Below are positions 56,371-64,000 of a stretch of 64,000 nucleotides of DNA, piece by piece. The position numbers were made by a program, and so were the translations under genes. The first letter of the stretch is position 1, and each line of letters opens with the position of its first letter. The stretch lies in the NCBI GenBank assembly GCA_905372275.1, contig CAJPON010000005.1:1-64000 (forward strand), written 5' to 3'. This DNA is from Candidatus Saccharimonadota bacterium. GTDB taxonomy: Bacteria; Patescibacteriota; Saccharimonadia; Saccharimonadales; Saccharimonadaceae. Under the pieces are notes generated by a model that had not been told where the DNA came from, searched no databases, and worked only from the letters and a program-made list of their open reading frames with translations.

Positions 56371-57243
56371 ATGATAGTTGTATCAATTGCTATAGTGTGC
56401 GGGGTATTCGGGCTGGTGCTTGGCAGCTTTGCCGGAGCGCAAGTCTGGCGGCTGCGAGCTCGCCAACTTGTTGCTGACAAAAAGGCCGGCGAATCGTACA
56501 ACAAGGCCGAATACAAAAAATTATCGCCGCTCCTGAAGGGCAAGAAGCAGCAAGACCGCTCGCGCTGCTTGAGCTGCGGGCACCAACTCGGTTTATGCGA
56601 CTTGATTCCGCTAATTAGCTGGCTATCGACACGTGGTCGTTGCCGATATTGCGATAAGCGCATCGGCTACTTTGAGCCGTTGATGGAATTATCTCTCGCG
56701 GCGGCATTTATGGTATCGTTCTTGGCCTGGCCATGGCACCTGGCGGGGTTGCAGTGGGTATTGTTTGCTGTTTGGTGTGTATCGTTGGTAGCTCTAATCA
56801 TGTTAGTCGCTTACGATATCAAGTGGCGAATTCTGCCAGACTTTCTTACTGTTTCGTATGGCCTGGTCTCGCTAGTCTTTGTGGTGTTGCGTTATTTTAT
56901 AGTTAATGATGTTAAATTATATAGTTTGGCAATAGCGCTAATAATTATGTCGGGTGTTTATGGCGTGCTCTACTTGATATCGAAAGGTAAGTGGATCGGT
57001 CTAGGCGACGTGAAATTAGGTGTTGGCTTGGGGTTGATATTGGCTTCGTGGCAGACGGCTTTTGTCGGGCTGTTTCTGGCTAACTTAATTGGCTGCGTCT
57101 TGGTGATTCCAGGACTTGCTAGCAAGAAACTCAAAGCTAATAGCGAGATTGCTTTTGGCCCGTTGTTGGCCTTAGGATCATTTATTTCGTTTTTTGTTGG
57201 TGCGCGAATTATGGACTGGCTAGTGATTGCATCGTTTTTCTAG
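56371..57243 (+). CDS. pilD: Prepilin peptidase / N-methyltransferase PilD
   Basis: A membrane aspartyl protease that cuts pilin leaders and methylates the new N-terminus. The 290-residue protein has the cytoplasmic zinc-binding loop with CLSCGHQL and CRYCDKRI (two CxxC pairs), here intact. The catalytic aspartates are in MLVAYDIKWRILPD and GLGDVKLGVGLGL. About eight transmembrane helices are visible. A 25-residue basic insert (ARQLVADKKAGESYNKAEY) follows the first helix. Substrates are the pilin and minor pilins around it. Confidence 0.94.
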   Translation: MIVVSIAIVCGVFGLVLGSFAGAQVWRLRARQLVADKKAGESYNKAEYKKLSPLLKGKKQQDRSRCLSCGHQLGLCDLIPLISWLSTRGRCRYCDKRIGYFEPLMELSLAAAFMVSFLAWPWHLAGLQWVLFAVWCVSLVALIMLVAYDIKWRILPDFLTVSYGLVSLVFVVLRYFIVNDVKLYSLAIALIIMSGVYGVLYLISKGKWIGLGDVKLGVGLGLILASWQTAFVGLFLANLIGCVLVIPGLASKKLKANSEIAFGPLLALGSFISFFVGARIMDWLVIASFF

Positions 57244-57266
57244 TATCAATGTGATGATGCTTATGC

Positions 57267-57272
57267 TAAAAT
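57267..57272 (+). promoter_or_regulatory. -10 box of the minor pilin operon (leaderless type)
   Basis: TAAAAT with TGC before it, 6 nt from the ATG. Confidence 0.6.
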
Positions 57273-57278
57273 AGTGAT

Positions 57279-58049
57279 ATGAATAAGTTGTCGGGGGGCT
57301 TCACAATTATCGAGGTAATGTTGTTCCTGGCTGTTTCGGGGGTGTTGGCTGCTGGTATATTGGCGACAGTCGGCGGTACTATTGGCGCTCAGCGTTATCG
57401 CGATGCTGTTGACTCGTTTGCTGATTTTATCCAAGGCCAATATGACAAAACTGTGAATGTTCAAAATGACACAGAAAATCACAATGAGTGCGGGCTTAAT
57501 GCCGATAAAGACCGGATAGTCGTTAGCGATAGCAGTACAGTATTGGCAGGTACGAGCCGCGTGTGCATGATTGTTGGACGTTTTATATCGTCGGTTGATG
57601 GTGTTAACTTTACAGCACGGCCGCTGTATATAGCGACAGAAAACGAAGACCAAATGAACAAGGCTTTATTATCGCAAGGCGATTATGATTTTTTGCAGAG
57701 GGCAGCCGATAGGAGCGCGTTGTCGGCTACTAAGTCGGCGCTGTTAACCACATCAAATACTGGCCACTCTGTTGATAACTATGCGCTCGGCTGGGATACT
57801 CGAATTGATGAGAGTAAAACTGATCGAATAATCTCGATCGCCATCGTACGGTCGCCAGTCAGCGGTGTTATCCACACGTACTTTTCTAACAAGACAAGCG
57901 TTAGCGACACGATAACGACAGGCGGGTTAAATCAGGCGAGGCTTTGCGTTGACCCTAGCGGCTGGCTAACTGGCGCGCGGTTAGGCGTGCGGATTGACCG
58001 CGATGCAGCACTAGAAAGCTCAGTACAAGTTGTCGGGGAGGGCTGCTAA
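57279..58049 (+). CDS. Prepilin-like minor subunit 1 (GspH/FimT-like position)
   Basis: A 256-residue precursor with the short leader MNKLSGG and the cleavage site G-FTIIEVM, with Glu at +5. The N-terminal helix is VMLFLAVSGVLAAGILATVGG. The outer domain is large for a minor pilin and has four cysteines (HNECGLN, SRVCMIV, ARLCVDP, VGEGC at the end). It is the first of four consecutive pilin-like genes, probably tip-complex parts. Confidence 0.82.
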   Translation: MNKLSGGFTIIEVMLFLAVSGVLAAGILATVGGTIGAQRYRDAVDSFADFIQGQYDKTVNVQNDTENHNECGLNADKDRIVVSDSSTVLAGTSRVCMIVGRFISSVDGVNFTARPLYIATENEDQMNKALLSQGDYDFLQRAADRSALSATKSALLTTSNTGHSVDNYALGWDTRIDESKTDRIISIAIVRSPVSGVIHTYFSNKTSVSDTITTGGLNQARLCVDPSGWLTGARLGVRIDRDAALESSVQVVGEGC

Positions 58050-58637
58050 ATGCGTTATAGCCGCGGCGACACCATTATCGAGGTAATGTTTAGTTTTGTG
58101 GTATTCAGCTTGTTGACCGTAGGAACTTACATAGTTATGAATCGCGGTACGCAGATTGCCCAGCGTTCGCTTGAAATTACGCTTGTCCGCCAGCAACTTG
58201 ACGCTCAAGTGTCTCTTATTAGATATGTTAAAGATACTAATCCTGCGCAGTGGGCGGAGCTAACTAGCAGCAAATTTTTGGTCAATAATCCACTTGATGT
58301 TGTGAGTGACAGCTCAGATGGCTGCCCTGCACCTGGCGGCCGTGTTGATTTAGCCACTGGCACAAATGCCTTTTTTATGTCGGTTGATCAAAAGAATGAT
58401 ACAGTTCTGCCGGTGCGCGTTTTGAACACGACATATTCGTCGCCTTCAGTTTACGCTAACGTTGATTTAATTAACGCTAAAACATACGGTGTTTTTGCCC
58501 AAATTGTTCGATCCGAGCAGAACTCAGGCGTAAATACTGCTAAAGCTTACGATGTGTATGTGAATGCTTGCTGGGATAGTGTTGGCGCGGCAGCGCCGTT
58601 AACCATAGGAACGGTGACGAGGATATATGACAAGTAG
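58050..58637 (+). CDS. Prepilin-like minor subunit 2 (GspI/PilV-like position)
   Basis: A 195-residue precursor that starts directly after the previous stop. The processing site reads MRYSRG-DTIIEVM: Asp replaces the usual Phe/Met at +1, while Glu at +5 is kept. The helix is VMFSFVVFSLLTVGTYIVM. Cysteines in SDGCPAP and VNACWDS may pair. Its 3' end overlaps the next gene by 11 bp. Confidence 0.8.
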   Translation: MRYSRGDTIIEVMFSFVVFSLLTVGTYIVMNRGTQIAQRSLEITLVRQQLDAQVSLIRYVKDTNPAQWAELTSSKFLVNNPLDVVSDSSDGCPAPGGRVDLATGTNAFFMSVDQKNDTVLPVRVLNTTYSSPSVYANVDLINAKTYGVFAQIVRSEQNSGVNTAKAYDVYVNACWDSVGAAAPLTIGTVTRIYDK

Positions 58638-59358
58638 TAAGAATGCAAATCAGATACAGGGTTTTACTTTAGTAGAATTGCTTTTAGCTATGACTGGGGT
58701 GGCGATACTTTTGGTGGCGGTGGCAACTACTACGATACAGCTGATGAATATGTATCACAAAGGTATCACGATTAAAACGATTAATTCTGCTGGCCGCGAG
58801 GTTGGCGATATGATAAAGCGTGATGGTTTGTCGGCAAAGGGCCGAGATATCGTTCAGGTGGCTCCTAGCGATAGCGGTACCGGTGGTTTGGGTCGATTGT
58901 GTTTTGGCTCGTATACTTATGTTTGGAATACGCCAGAGAACTTGAGGTCAAGGGACGCTAGTGCTGGCGTGGTTTACGACGATGATCCTAGCCACAGCAA
59001 AATCGTTTTTGCCCGCGTGGCTGACCCGGATGGCTCTCTATGCAAGGCGACGAGAGGGCAATACCCAAAAGTGATTACTAAGGGCGCTCCGATGAATGCC
59101 GTAGAAGTACTAGGCGATAAAGATACCGGTCTAGCGATTCACAATATTTCTTTGACCGATCTATTTGTCGATAGTAATAGCCGGGCTGGTTATACGATTG
59201 GTTATACGCTTGGTACTTATGAAGAGGATACCTATCGTAATGGTATAATTAATTCTAGCGATGCGCAGTGCTTGGCGCAGTCTGAAGAAACTAATAACTA
59301 TACTTTTTGCGCGATTAATCAGTTCGCGGAAACTATAATTACAGAGAGGGCATCATGA
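58627..59358 (+). CDS. Prepilin-like minor subunit 3 (GspJ/PilW-like position)
   Basis: A 243-residue precursor. A 12-residue leader ends IQG-FTLVELLLAM, with Glu at +5. The helix continues VAILLVAVATTTIQLM. The outer domain has KGITIKTINSAGREVGDMIK after the helix, as in GspJ/PilW proteins, and three or four cysteines. It overlaps both neighbours (11 bp and 4 bp), so the minor pilins are made in fixed proportion. Confidence 0.82.
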   Translation: MTSSKNANQIQGFTLVELLLAMTGVAILLVAVATTTIQLMNMYHKGITIKTINSAGREVGDMIKRDGLSAKGRDIVQVAPSDSGTGGLGRLCFGSYTYVWNTPENLRSRDASAGVVYDDDPSHSKIVFARVADPDGSLCKATRGQYPKVITKGAPMNAVEVLGDKDTGLAIHNISLTDLFVDSNSRAGYTIGYTLGTYEEDTYRNGIINSSDAQCLAQSEETNNYTFCAINQFAETIITERAS

Positions 59359-60509
59359 CGCATTCCAAGCAATCCGGCCTAGTTTCAATTATTGTTGTAA
59401 TGTTTACAGCCATATTATTAATGGTAGTATCAACTGGCTTTATTCGCATCATGGTTCAAGAAGAATCGCGCGCTTCCAATAATAACTTGTCGCGCACTGC
59501 CTACGAATCTGCGGTGGCGGGCGTCGAGGATGGCAAGCGGGCGATTATGGCTTGCCAGCGCAGCGGCTCGGCTAGCGCTGCTTGTAAGGCGATTGCTGCT
59601 AAACGTTGCAGTACAATACAAGATGCTGGCATAATTAGTAGCATAAGTAATACCGCTATCACTATCAAGAGTGGTACTAACTTACAATACATTAGCGGAC
59701 AGGCTTATACTTGTGTATTGATCGATTCGCAAACAAGCGATGTGGTGTATAGTCTCAAGGAGGGCAGCTCGCGCGTTGTGCCGCTGCGCGTCAACAAAGA
59801 TACCTCTATAATTAGGCTTCAATGGATGATGAAAAATGATAAGGTGTCGACAATATCGTCTGCTGATGGCGGCGACACTTTACCAAAACGCGTGGAATGG
59901 CCCGCTGATGCGCCAGCGCTATTGCGTATTCAAGCGGTTGTTCCAGAGAGTACGACAGTTAATGGGCAACAAAGTTTTGATAGCTCAATTGTCTCGACTG
60001 CCTTCTTGCGTCCGTCTGGTATTCGCGCGCCGAGAAATTTGTTAGATAGTACTGTGTTTAATGCGGTGGCGCCGCAATCGGTTCGTGCTGCTGGTAGCGC
60101 TACAAACGCGACAGCAGGCGTCTCGCCAATTACGTGTTCAGCGGAAGCTTTTGACAATCATCAATATGCTTGTTCGGCCTATGTCGCATTGCCGCGCAAT
60201 CTTGTTGCTGGCAATCCAATGGCTTTTTTGCGAATCACCAGTATTTATAATGACACTGATGTTAGATTATCGTTTGATAATATCGGCGATGGTACAATTA
60301 AATTTGACGGCGTGCAGCCAAAAGTCGATTCAACTGGCCGGGCTGGCGATGTGTACCGCCGTGTGTCTAGCCGAATTAGTCCATCTAACAATATCAATTA
60401 CCCCGAGTATGCAGTTGATATTACAGGCAGTCTTTGTAAAGACTTCTCGGTAACTAATCAAGGGGTACCTTCGGCATTAACATGCAAAGTTATTCCAGAA
60501 GAGCAGTAA
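59355..60509 (+). CDS. Pilin-like tip subunit (GspK/PilX-like position)
   Basis: A 384-residue protein and the last of the minor set. The start MTHSKQSG-LVSIIVVMFTA looks like a prepilin leader, but the mature +5 residue is Ile, not Glu. GspK and similar tip proteins also lack Glu5, because they need not dock to a subunit ahead. The helix IIVVMFTAILLMVVSTGFI is followed by a large outer domain with several cysteines (MACQRSG, SAACKAI, AKRCSTI, SLCKDF, LTCKVI). Order and size fit a GspH-I-J-K-like cap. Confidence 0.78.
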   Translation: MTHSKQSGLVSIIVVMFTAILLMVVSTGFIRIMVQEESRASNNNLSRTAYESAVAGVEDGKRAIMACQRSGSASAACKAIAAKRCSTIQDAGIISSISNTAITIKSGTNLQYISGQAYTCVLIDSQTSDVVYSLKEGSSRVVPLRVNKDTSIIRLQWMMKNDKVSTISSADGGDTLPKRVEWPADAPALLRIQAVVPESTTVNGQQSFDSSIVSTAFLRPSGIRAPRNLLDSTVFNAVAPQSVRAAGSATNATAGVSPITCSAEAFDNHQYACSAYVALPRNLVAGNPMAFLRITSIYNDTDVRLSFDNIGDGTIKFDGVQPKVDSTGRAGDVYRRVSSRISPSNNINYPEYAVDITGSLCKDFSVTNQGVPSALTCKVIPEEQ

Positions 60510-60544
60510 AACCGTAGAGCAATAGAGATAATTGAATAAAAAAT

Positions 60545-61468
60545 TTATTCAGTGTCGGTGTGAAATTGCTCGTAAATGTCTTTGAGATGCTGGTCGGTTA
60601 CATGGGTATATACTTGAGTGGTAGCGATACTGCTGTGTCCGAGCATACTTTGTACGCTTCTGATATCGGCGCCGTTCATTAGCAAATCGGTCGCAAAGCT
60701 ATGTCGCATAGTGTGCGGACTGACGTGTTTGGTGATGCCAGCTAGCTTAGCGTATTTTTCGATGATTCGCTGAATGCTGCGCTGCGATAGCCGCCGATAA
60801 TCACCAGAAGTGCTAGTCGTGCCGCTATTGCGGCTATAGCTCAGGAATAGAGGTTGTAAAGAATCGGTTCGCGCCGATAAGTAATCCTGGACGCGTTCAG
60901 CTGCCCGTTTGCTGATAAAAACCGGGCGGTCCTTCTGTCCTTTACCGCGGACAGTAAACTCGCGGCGCTGCATATTGACGTGATCTTTATTAAGTCCAAC
61001 GAGTTCCGAGACGCGCAGTCCGCTAGAAAAGAGAAGTTCGAGAATGGCTCTATCGCGAAGTGCTGGCAAACTATCATCATTAGGTACTACATCAAGCATA
61101 CGCTGCACCTCGTCGCTGTACAAAAAAGTGACTTGTTTGCGATGAACTCTCGGCAATTCTATTTTGTTTGGCGCCATACTTTCGATATCGCGCTTACTTA
61201 GGTAATCAAGAAAGCCGCGCAGGGCAATGAGGTGGTAATTCTGAGTAATAAGCGATAAAGTGCCGCCGCGATCTGTCTGATAGCGATTGAGCCATAAGCG
61301 ATATTTTCTGACCAGCTCTGGGCGGATATTATCAACCCTTAAGTCGAACCCAGCGAATTCTAGAAAACGCTCTAGATAGTGGCGATACGCCTCGCTAGTC
61401 TTGATTGATCGTCCGCGTTCAATTTGGAGATACTCCATGAAATCTTCAATCAGCTCTGACATATCCAT
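60545..61468 (-). CDS. xerD: Tyrosine recombinase XerC/XerD-like
   Basis: A site-specific recombinase that probably resolves chromosome dimers at dif. The N-terminal SAM-like domain is MSELIEDFMEYLQIERGRS; the catalytic domain has GLRVSEL (Arg), GKGQKDR (Lys), SPHTMRHSFATDLL (His-x-x-Arg), MLGHSSIATTQVYTHV (His and nucleophile Tyr). Length is 307 aa. An extra segment (FLSYSRNSGTTSTSGDYRRL) precedes the HxxR helix. ATG 61468 is chosen because TACAAT ends 6 nt before it; the longer frame from 61738 runs into ndk. No phage or transposon genes surround it. Confidence 0.92.
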   Translation of the reverse strand: MDMSELIEDFMEYLQIERGRSIKTSEAYRHYLERFLEFAGFDLRVDNIRPELVRKYRLWLNRYQTDRGGTLSLITQNYHLIALRGFLDYLSKRDIESMAPNKIELPRVHRKQVTFLYSDEVQRMLDVVPNDDSLPALRDRAILELLFSSGLRVSELVGLNKDHVNMQRREFTVRGKGQKDRPVFISKRAAERVQDYLSARTDSLQPLFLSYSRNSGTTSTSGDYRRLSQRSIQRIIEKYAKLAGITKHVSPHTMRHSFATDLLMNGADIRSVQSMLGHSSIATTQVYTHVTDQHLKDIYEQFHTDTE

Positions 61469-61474
61469 AAGAAT

Positions 61475-61480
61475 ATTGTA
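61475..61480 (-). promoter_or_regulatory. -10 box of xerD (leaderless type)
   Basis: TACAAT on the minus strand, 6 nt before the ATG. Confidence 0.55.
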
Positions 61481-61561
61481 CGTCGTTAAGAGTAGATAAA
61501 CAATATATCGAACAAAAAAGTTATTCAAAATATTTATAGTAAATAACTTAGATATATCTGA

Positions 61562-61567
61562 TATAAT
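61562..61567 (+). promoter_or_regulatory. -10 box of ndk
   Basis: TATAAT about 34 nt before the ATG, with AGGAGG in the leader. Confidence 0.55.
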
Positions 61568-61601
61568 AGCGGTAAAGCAACTGTATAAATAGGAGGTATG
61601 A

Positions 61602-62108
61602 ATGATGGGTGATGTAGAAAAAACACTAATTGTCTTTAAACCGGATTCAGTGCAGCGGGGCTTAGTCGGGCGTATTTTGACGCGTTTTGAGCAGGTTGGA
61701 CTGAAAATAGTCGCTACTAAAATGATTGCGCCCGACAAGCAGCACTACTACCGCCACTACGAAGAAATTGGCAAAATGATCACTCGCCGCGGTAAAGAAA
61801 AGTTTGACGTTACGTTAGAAATGATGGTTCAGGGACCGGTTATCGCAATGGTACTTGAGGGCGTTGAAGCGGTTGATCTGGTTCGCAAACTTGTCGGCGC
61901 GACAGAACCAAAGAGTGCTGCTCCTGGTACCATTCGCGGCGACTTTTCGCACATGAGCTTCCAATATGCTGATAGCGAAGGCAAGGGAGTGCCTAATCTA
62001 ATTCATGCTAGCGGTAACATCGAGGAAGCTGCAGAAGAAATATCGCATTGGTTTAGCGATGATGAGTTATATAGTTATCATCGAACTAGCGAGCGCTTTA
62101 CTCGCTAG
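61602..62108 (+). CDS. ndk: Nucleoside diphosphate kinase
   Basis: Balances nucleoside triphosphate pools by a phospho-histidine mechanism. The 168-residue protein has TLIVFKPDSVQRGLVGRIL, the Kpn-loop region, GATEPKSAAPGTIRGDFS and NLIHASGNIEEAAEE, with the catalytic His. The usual HASD reads HASG here. The middle carries a few extra residues, and the tail (YSYHRTSERFTR) is extended. AGGAGGT precedes two adjacent ATGs (61602 and 61605); either could start the protein. Confidence 0.93.
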   Translation: MMGDVEKTLIVFKPDSVQRGLVGRILTRFEQVGLKIVATKMIAPDKQHYYRHYEEIGKMITRRGKEKFDVTLEMMVQGPVIAMVLEGVEAVDLVRKLVGATEPKSAAPGTIRGDFSHMSFQYADSEGKGVPNLIHASGNIEEAAEEISHWFSDDELYSYHRTSERFTR

Positions 62109-62135
62109 TGCTTGCGATGTTACACTAATCTCAGG

Positions 62136-62212
62136 GCCCCGGTAGCTCAATTGGATAGAGCAGTTCCGTCCTAAGGAAATGGTTGTAGGTTCGACTCCTG
62201 TCCGGGGTACCA
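62136..62212 (+). tRNA. tRNA-Arg (CCT anticodon)
   Basis: A complete cloverleaf. Acceptor GCCCCGG pairs with CCGGGGT with one G-U. The D-stem is GCTC/GAGC and the anticodon stem TTCC/GGAA closes the loop GTCCTAA. The anticodon CCT reads AGG. The T-loop is TTCGACT and CCA is encoded. The D-arm, variable loop and T-arm lengths are normal. A G-A mismatch tops the anticodon stem. Confidence 0.93.
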
Positions 62213-62222
62213 GGATATTACT

Positions 62223-62747
62223 ATGGCAGCAGAATTTGAAGGATTACACGACGGCGAGAAAGTATTGCTAGTTTTTCGACGGCATATCATTGCTATGCGG
62301 AAGGGTTTTTATTCGCTGCTAATTCCGATGACTGTCGGTGCAATACCGTTCTTGATCTGGCAGACTAATCTTGATTTGCTATGGATATTTTTTGGCGGTT
62401 TTGTGCTTGGCTTAATCTTGTTTATTTATCACTTCTTGATGTGGTTTTATACTGTGTACGCGGTGACTAACGAACGCATTCGCCAGATTACTCAGCGCGG
62501 CTTCTTTGGCCGGGATGTTGTAGAAATAAATCTAGATAAGGTCCAAAGTATAAGTTATAATATACCTGGGTTTAGCGGCGAAGTGTTCAAGTTTGGCACC
62601 ATCATCATGCGTACTTACGTTGGCGATCTGGTTATTCGGCTAGTCGAGCATCCTAGCAAGATATATAATGAGTTGCAAGATGCAGTTCACGAAGCCGAAC
62701 TAAGGAGACAGAAAATATATGAAGAAAATAAAGTTGAAGCGAAGTAA
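62223..62747 (+). CDS. Membrane protein with a bacterial PH domain
   Basis: A 174-residue protein. Two hydrophobic helices form a hairpin (about 30-48 and 54-82, LLWIFFGGFVLGLILFIYHFL). The C-terminal part has the bPH2/YdbS pattern: YAVTNERIRQITQRGFFGRDVVEINLDKVQSISY, then a closing strand with FGTIIMRT. Its function is not known; related proteins sit in the cytoplasmic membrane. It overlaps the next gene by 29 bp, so the two are probably co-translated. Confidence 0.8.
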   Translation: MAAEFEGLHDGEKVLLVFRRHIIAMRKGFYSLLIPMTVGAIPFLIWQTNLDLLWIFFGGFVLGLILFIYHFLMWFYTVYAVTNERIRQITQRGFFGRDVVEINLDKVQSISYNIPGFSGEVFKFGTIIMRTYVGDLVIRLVEHPSKIYNELQDAVHEAELRRQKIYEENKVEAK

Positions 62748-63789
62748 AAAACAACCAGCTCCAGCGGCGAGCCGTATTACTAATGAGACTATCGCTGAGC
62801 ATCGCGAACAGATTTTAGCTGGCGGCCGCAGGTTTAAATATCCGATTCAATACACCAAGCATAAGCTGATTATTAATACAGTACTTATTTCGATGGCCAG
62901 TATCATTCTGCTATTAGTTGGTTGCTGGGCGGTAATGTATCCGATGCAGAATACTAGCACTATAGCTTATCGAATTTCTCGCATTGCAATGTTGCCAGTT
63001 GGCAGTGTTGACGGCGAGCCAGTCCGGTATAGCGATTATTTGGTGCAGTACCGAGCTTCTGAATATTACTTAAATAAATATGGTGAGGTTAAGGTCAACT
63101 CCAAAGACTGGTATGTTCAGCTTGACGACATTAAATATCGCTCAATGAATCTAGCTCAACAAGCAGCTTACGCTCGCAAACTGGCTAAGCGCTATAATGT
63201 TAGTATTTCGCGAAAAGACGTTAACGATTTTATTGACCAGGAACGCACGACGATTAACGGCCGCGTGTCGCAAGAAACATATGATGCGTCGATTCGTATG
63301 CTTTATGGAGAGAGCGCTGACGACTATCGGCTAATTGTCGAAAACGGGCTGCTAAAAAATAAAGTTGCCTTTGCTATGGATACAACTGCAAAAGATCAAG
63401 CTGATAAAGCCTTATCTTTACTGAAATCTAGTGGTGATTTTGCCAAAACGGTTGAAACTATCAATAAACAATCGACCGAGGGCAAGTTATCAGCTGGCAA
63501 TAGCGGATCAGTTGATATTAGCAGTAAATTTAATGGACTCAGGGTTTCGGATATTTCAAAAACTCCAGTCGGCAGCCTATCCGGTATTACAAGGAGCACT
63601 AATGACGATGGTTACTACATAGTAAAAGTTGTTGCGAAAACTGACAAGAAGATAACCTTTGAATATATTCATATACCGTTGACGGCTTTTAAGTCGCAAT
63701 TTGAGCAGTTAAAAAAGAGTGGTATGATTAGCGAATATATAACCATTCCAGATAACAGCCAAACTGGCGGCGCGGTAGTTAACCAGTAG
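62719..63789 (+). CDS. Membrane-anchored SurA/PpiC-like folding protein
   Basis: A 356-residue protein. A basic 48-residue cytoplasmic start and one transmembrane helix (about 50-75, LIINTVLISMASIILLLVG) anchor it. The outer part resembles SurA N-terminal chaperone domains: VGSVDGEPVRYSDYLVQYRA, then helical segments. The C-terminal part (KSSGDFAKTVETINKQSTEG, VGSLSGITRSTNDDGYYIVKV) follows the parvulin PPIase layout. It may fold exported proteins. Catalytic residues are not assured. Confidence 0.75.
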   Translation: MKKIKLKRSKKQPAPAASRITNETIAEHREQILAGGRRFKYPIQYTKHKLIINTVLISMASIILLLVGCWAVMYPMQNTSTIAYRISRIAMLPVGSVDGEPVRYSDYLVQYRASEYYLNKYGEVKVNSKDWYVQLDDIKYRSMNLAQQAAYARKLAKRYNVSISRKDVNDFIDQERTTINGRVSQETYDASIRMLYGESADDYRLIVENGLLKNKVAFAMDTTAKDQADKALSLLKSSGDFAKTVETINKQSTEGKLSAGNSGSVDISSKFNGLRVSDISKTPVGSLSGITRSTNDDGYYIVKVVAKTDKKITFEYIHIPLTAFKSQFEQLKKSGMISEYITIPDNSQTGGAVVNQ

Positions 63790-63800
63790 GCGTTTTTCGC

Positions 63801-63829
63801 TTGCACATAACTAGGTAATGATATATAAT
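63801..63829 (+). promoter_or_regulatory. Promoter of tRNA-Asp
   Basis: TTGCAC (63801-63806), a 17-nt spacer, TATAAT (63824-63829). The predicted start is about 10 nt before the tRNA. Confidence 0.7.
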
Positions 63830-63845
63830 GCACACTGAATAGTTT

Positions 63846-63923
63846 GCGCTCGTAGTGAAGCTGGTCTATCACGCCTCCCTGTCACGGAGGAGATCGCCGG
63901 TTCGAATCCGGTCGGGCGCGCCA
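63846..63923 (+). tRNA. tRNA-Asp (GTC anticodon)
   Basis: A complete cloverleaf. Acceptor GCGCTCG pairs with CGGGCGC with one G-U. The D-stem is GTGA/TCAC, the anticodon stem CCTCC/GGAGG with loop CTGTCAC (anticodon GTC). The T-stem is GCCGG/CCGGT with loop TTCGAAT. Discriminator G is followed by an encoded CCA. Confidence 0.96.
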
Positions 63924-63959
63924 TAGAAAGCGTCCCACGAAGTGGGGCTTTTTCTATGG
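63921..63959 (+). terminator. Terminator after tRNA-Asp
   Basis: CCATAGAAAG pairs with CTTTTTCTATGG around TCCCAC-GAA-GTGGGG, followed by no further gene in the window. The stem reuses the tRNA's CCA end. Confidence 0.75.
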
Positions 63960-63979
63960 TAGGATTGTTTGGCTTTTGT

Positions 63980-63985
63980 TATAAT
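63980..63985 (+). promoter_or_regulatory. -10 box of the next gene beyond the window
   Basis: TATAAT near the right edge. No ATG follows inside the window; a TTG lies at 63995. Confidence 0.4.
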
Positions 63986-64000
63986 ATAAACGTATTGCCG

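Noticed and set aside
60545..61468. Integrase of a mobile element
   Set aside because: The protein looks like chromosomal XerC/D, with no attachment-site repeats or phage genes around it and ordinary neighbours.
61469..61738. Long N-terminal extension of the xerD ORF
   Set aside because: It would run through the ndk promoter and into ndk, and the TACAAT box fits the ATG at 61468.

Overview
The window looks like a stretch of a small, streamlined bacterial chromosome from the Candidate Phyla Radiation, most probably a Candidatus Saccharibacteria (TM7) relative. This is inference, not a database result. The reasons are tightly packed short operons of information-processing genes, almost no biosynthesis (one lone prephenate dehydratase), a full type IV pilus system, RNase J beside PNPase, and many divergent single-pass membrane proteins. 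About twenty genes have a -10 box 6 to 8 nt before the start codon, which predicts leaderless mRNAs. tRNA-Arg(CCT) and tRNA-Asp(GTC) both carry an encoded CCA.

Layout. 1-3.1 kb: end of an unknown gene, argS, mscL, pyrH. 3.17-8.85 kb: an accessory island with a DUF1874 / AcrIII-1-type ring-nuclease-like gene behind a strongly structured leader, an unrecognised 477-aa protein, a DEAH-helicase C-terminal-like protein with no motor domain, an unrecognised 224-aa protein, a candidate structured RNA and a dense array of hairpins and terminators. 8.9-15.9 kb: nucleotidyltransferase-like gene, orn, corA-like, mmcQ-like, a membrane protein, dnaG, rpoD, a P-loop kinase. 16-25.7 kb: polA with an in-frame palindromic insertion, hypothetical genes, a HAD protein, mutM, holA, rpsT, a degenerate DHH protein, truB. 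25.8-30.1 kb: rpsO, a disordered protein, GNAT, NUDIX, and a PD-(D/E)XK nuclease-like gene with a small partner. 30.2-42.3 kb: pnp, a membrane protein, a family-4 UDG, an Rrf2 regulator with yhgE/pip, rnj with a possible leader peptide, ftsK, pheA. 42.4-48.8 kb: an exported protein, rpsF-ssb-rpsR-efp, a beta-lactamase-fold protein, tlyA-like, ychF. 48.9-60.5 kb: pilM-N-O-(small)-B-T-C, a pilin, pilD and four pilin-like minor subunits. 60.5-64 kb: xerC/D-like, ndk, tRNA-Arg, a PH-domain membrane protein, a SurA/PpiC-like protein, tRNA-Asp.

How the genes work together. dnaG, rpoD, polA, holA and ssb serve replication and transcription. mutM and the UDG repair bases. orn, pnp and rnj degrade RNA. 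rpsF, rpsR, rpsO, rpsT, efp, argS, truB, tlyA and the tRNAs serve translation. The pilus locus would build a retractile surface fibre, which fits an episymbiotic life. Metal-binding cysteines have been lost in DnaG, the UDG and PilB, yet kept in PilD and largely in MutM.

The best candidate for something undescribed is the 3.17-8.85 kb island. It pairs a probable cyclic-oligonucleotide-degrading protein with three genes of unknown role and two blocks of highly structured, probably transcribed non-coding DNA.
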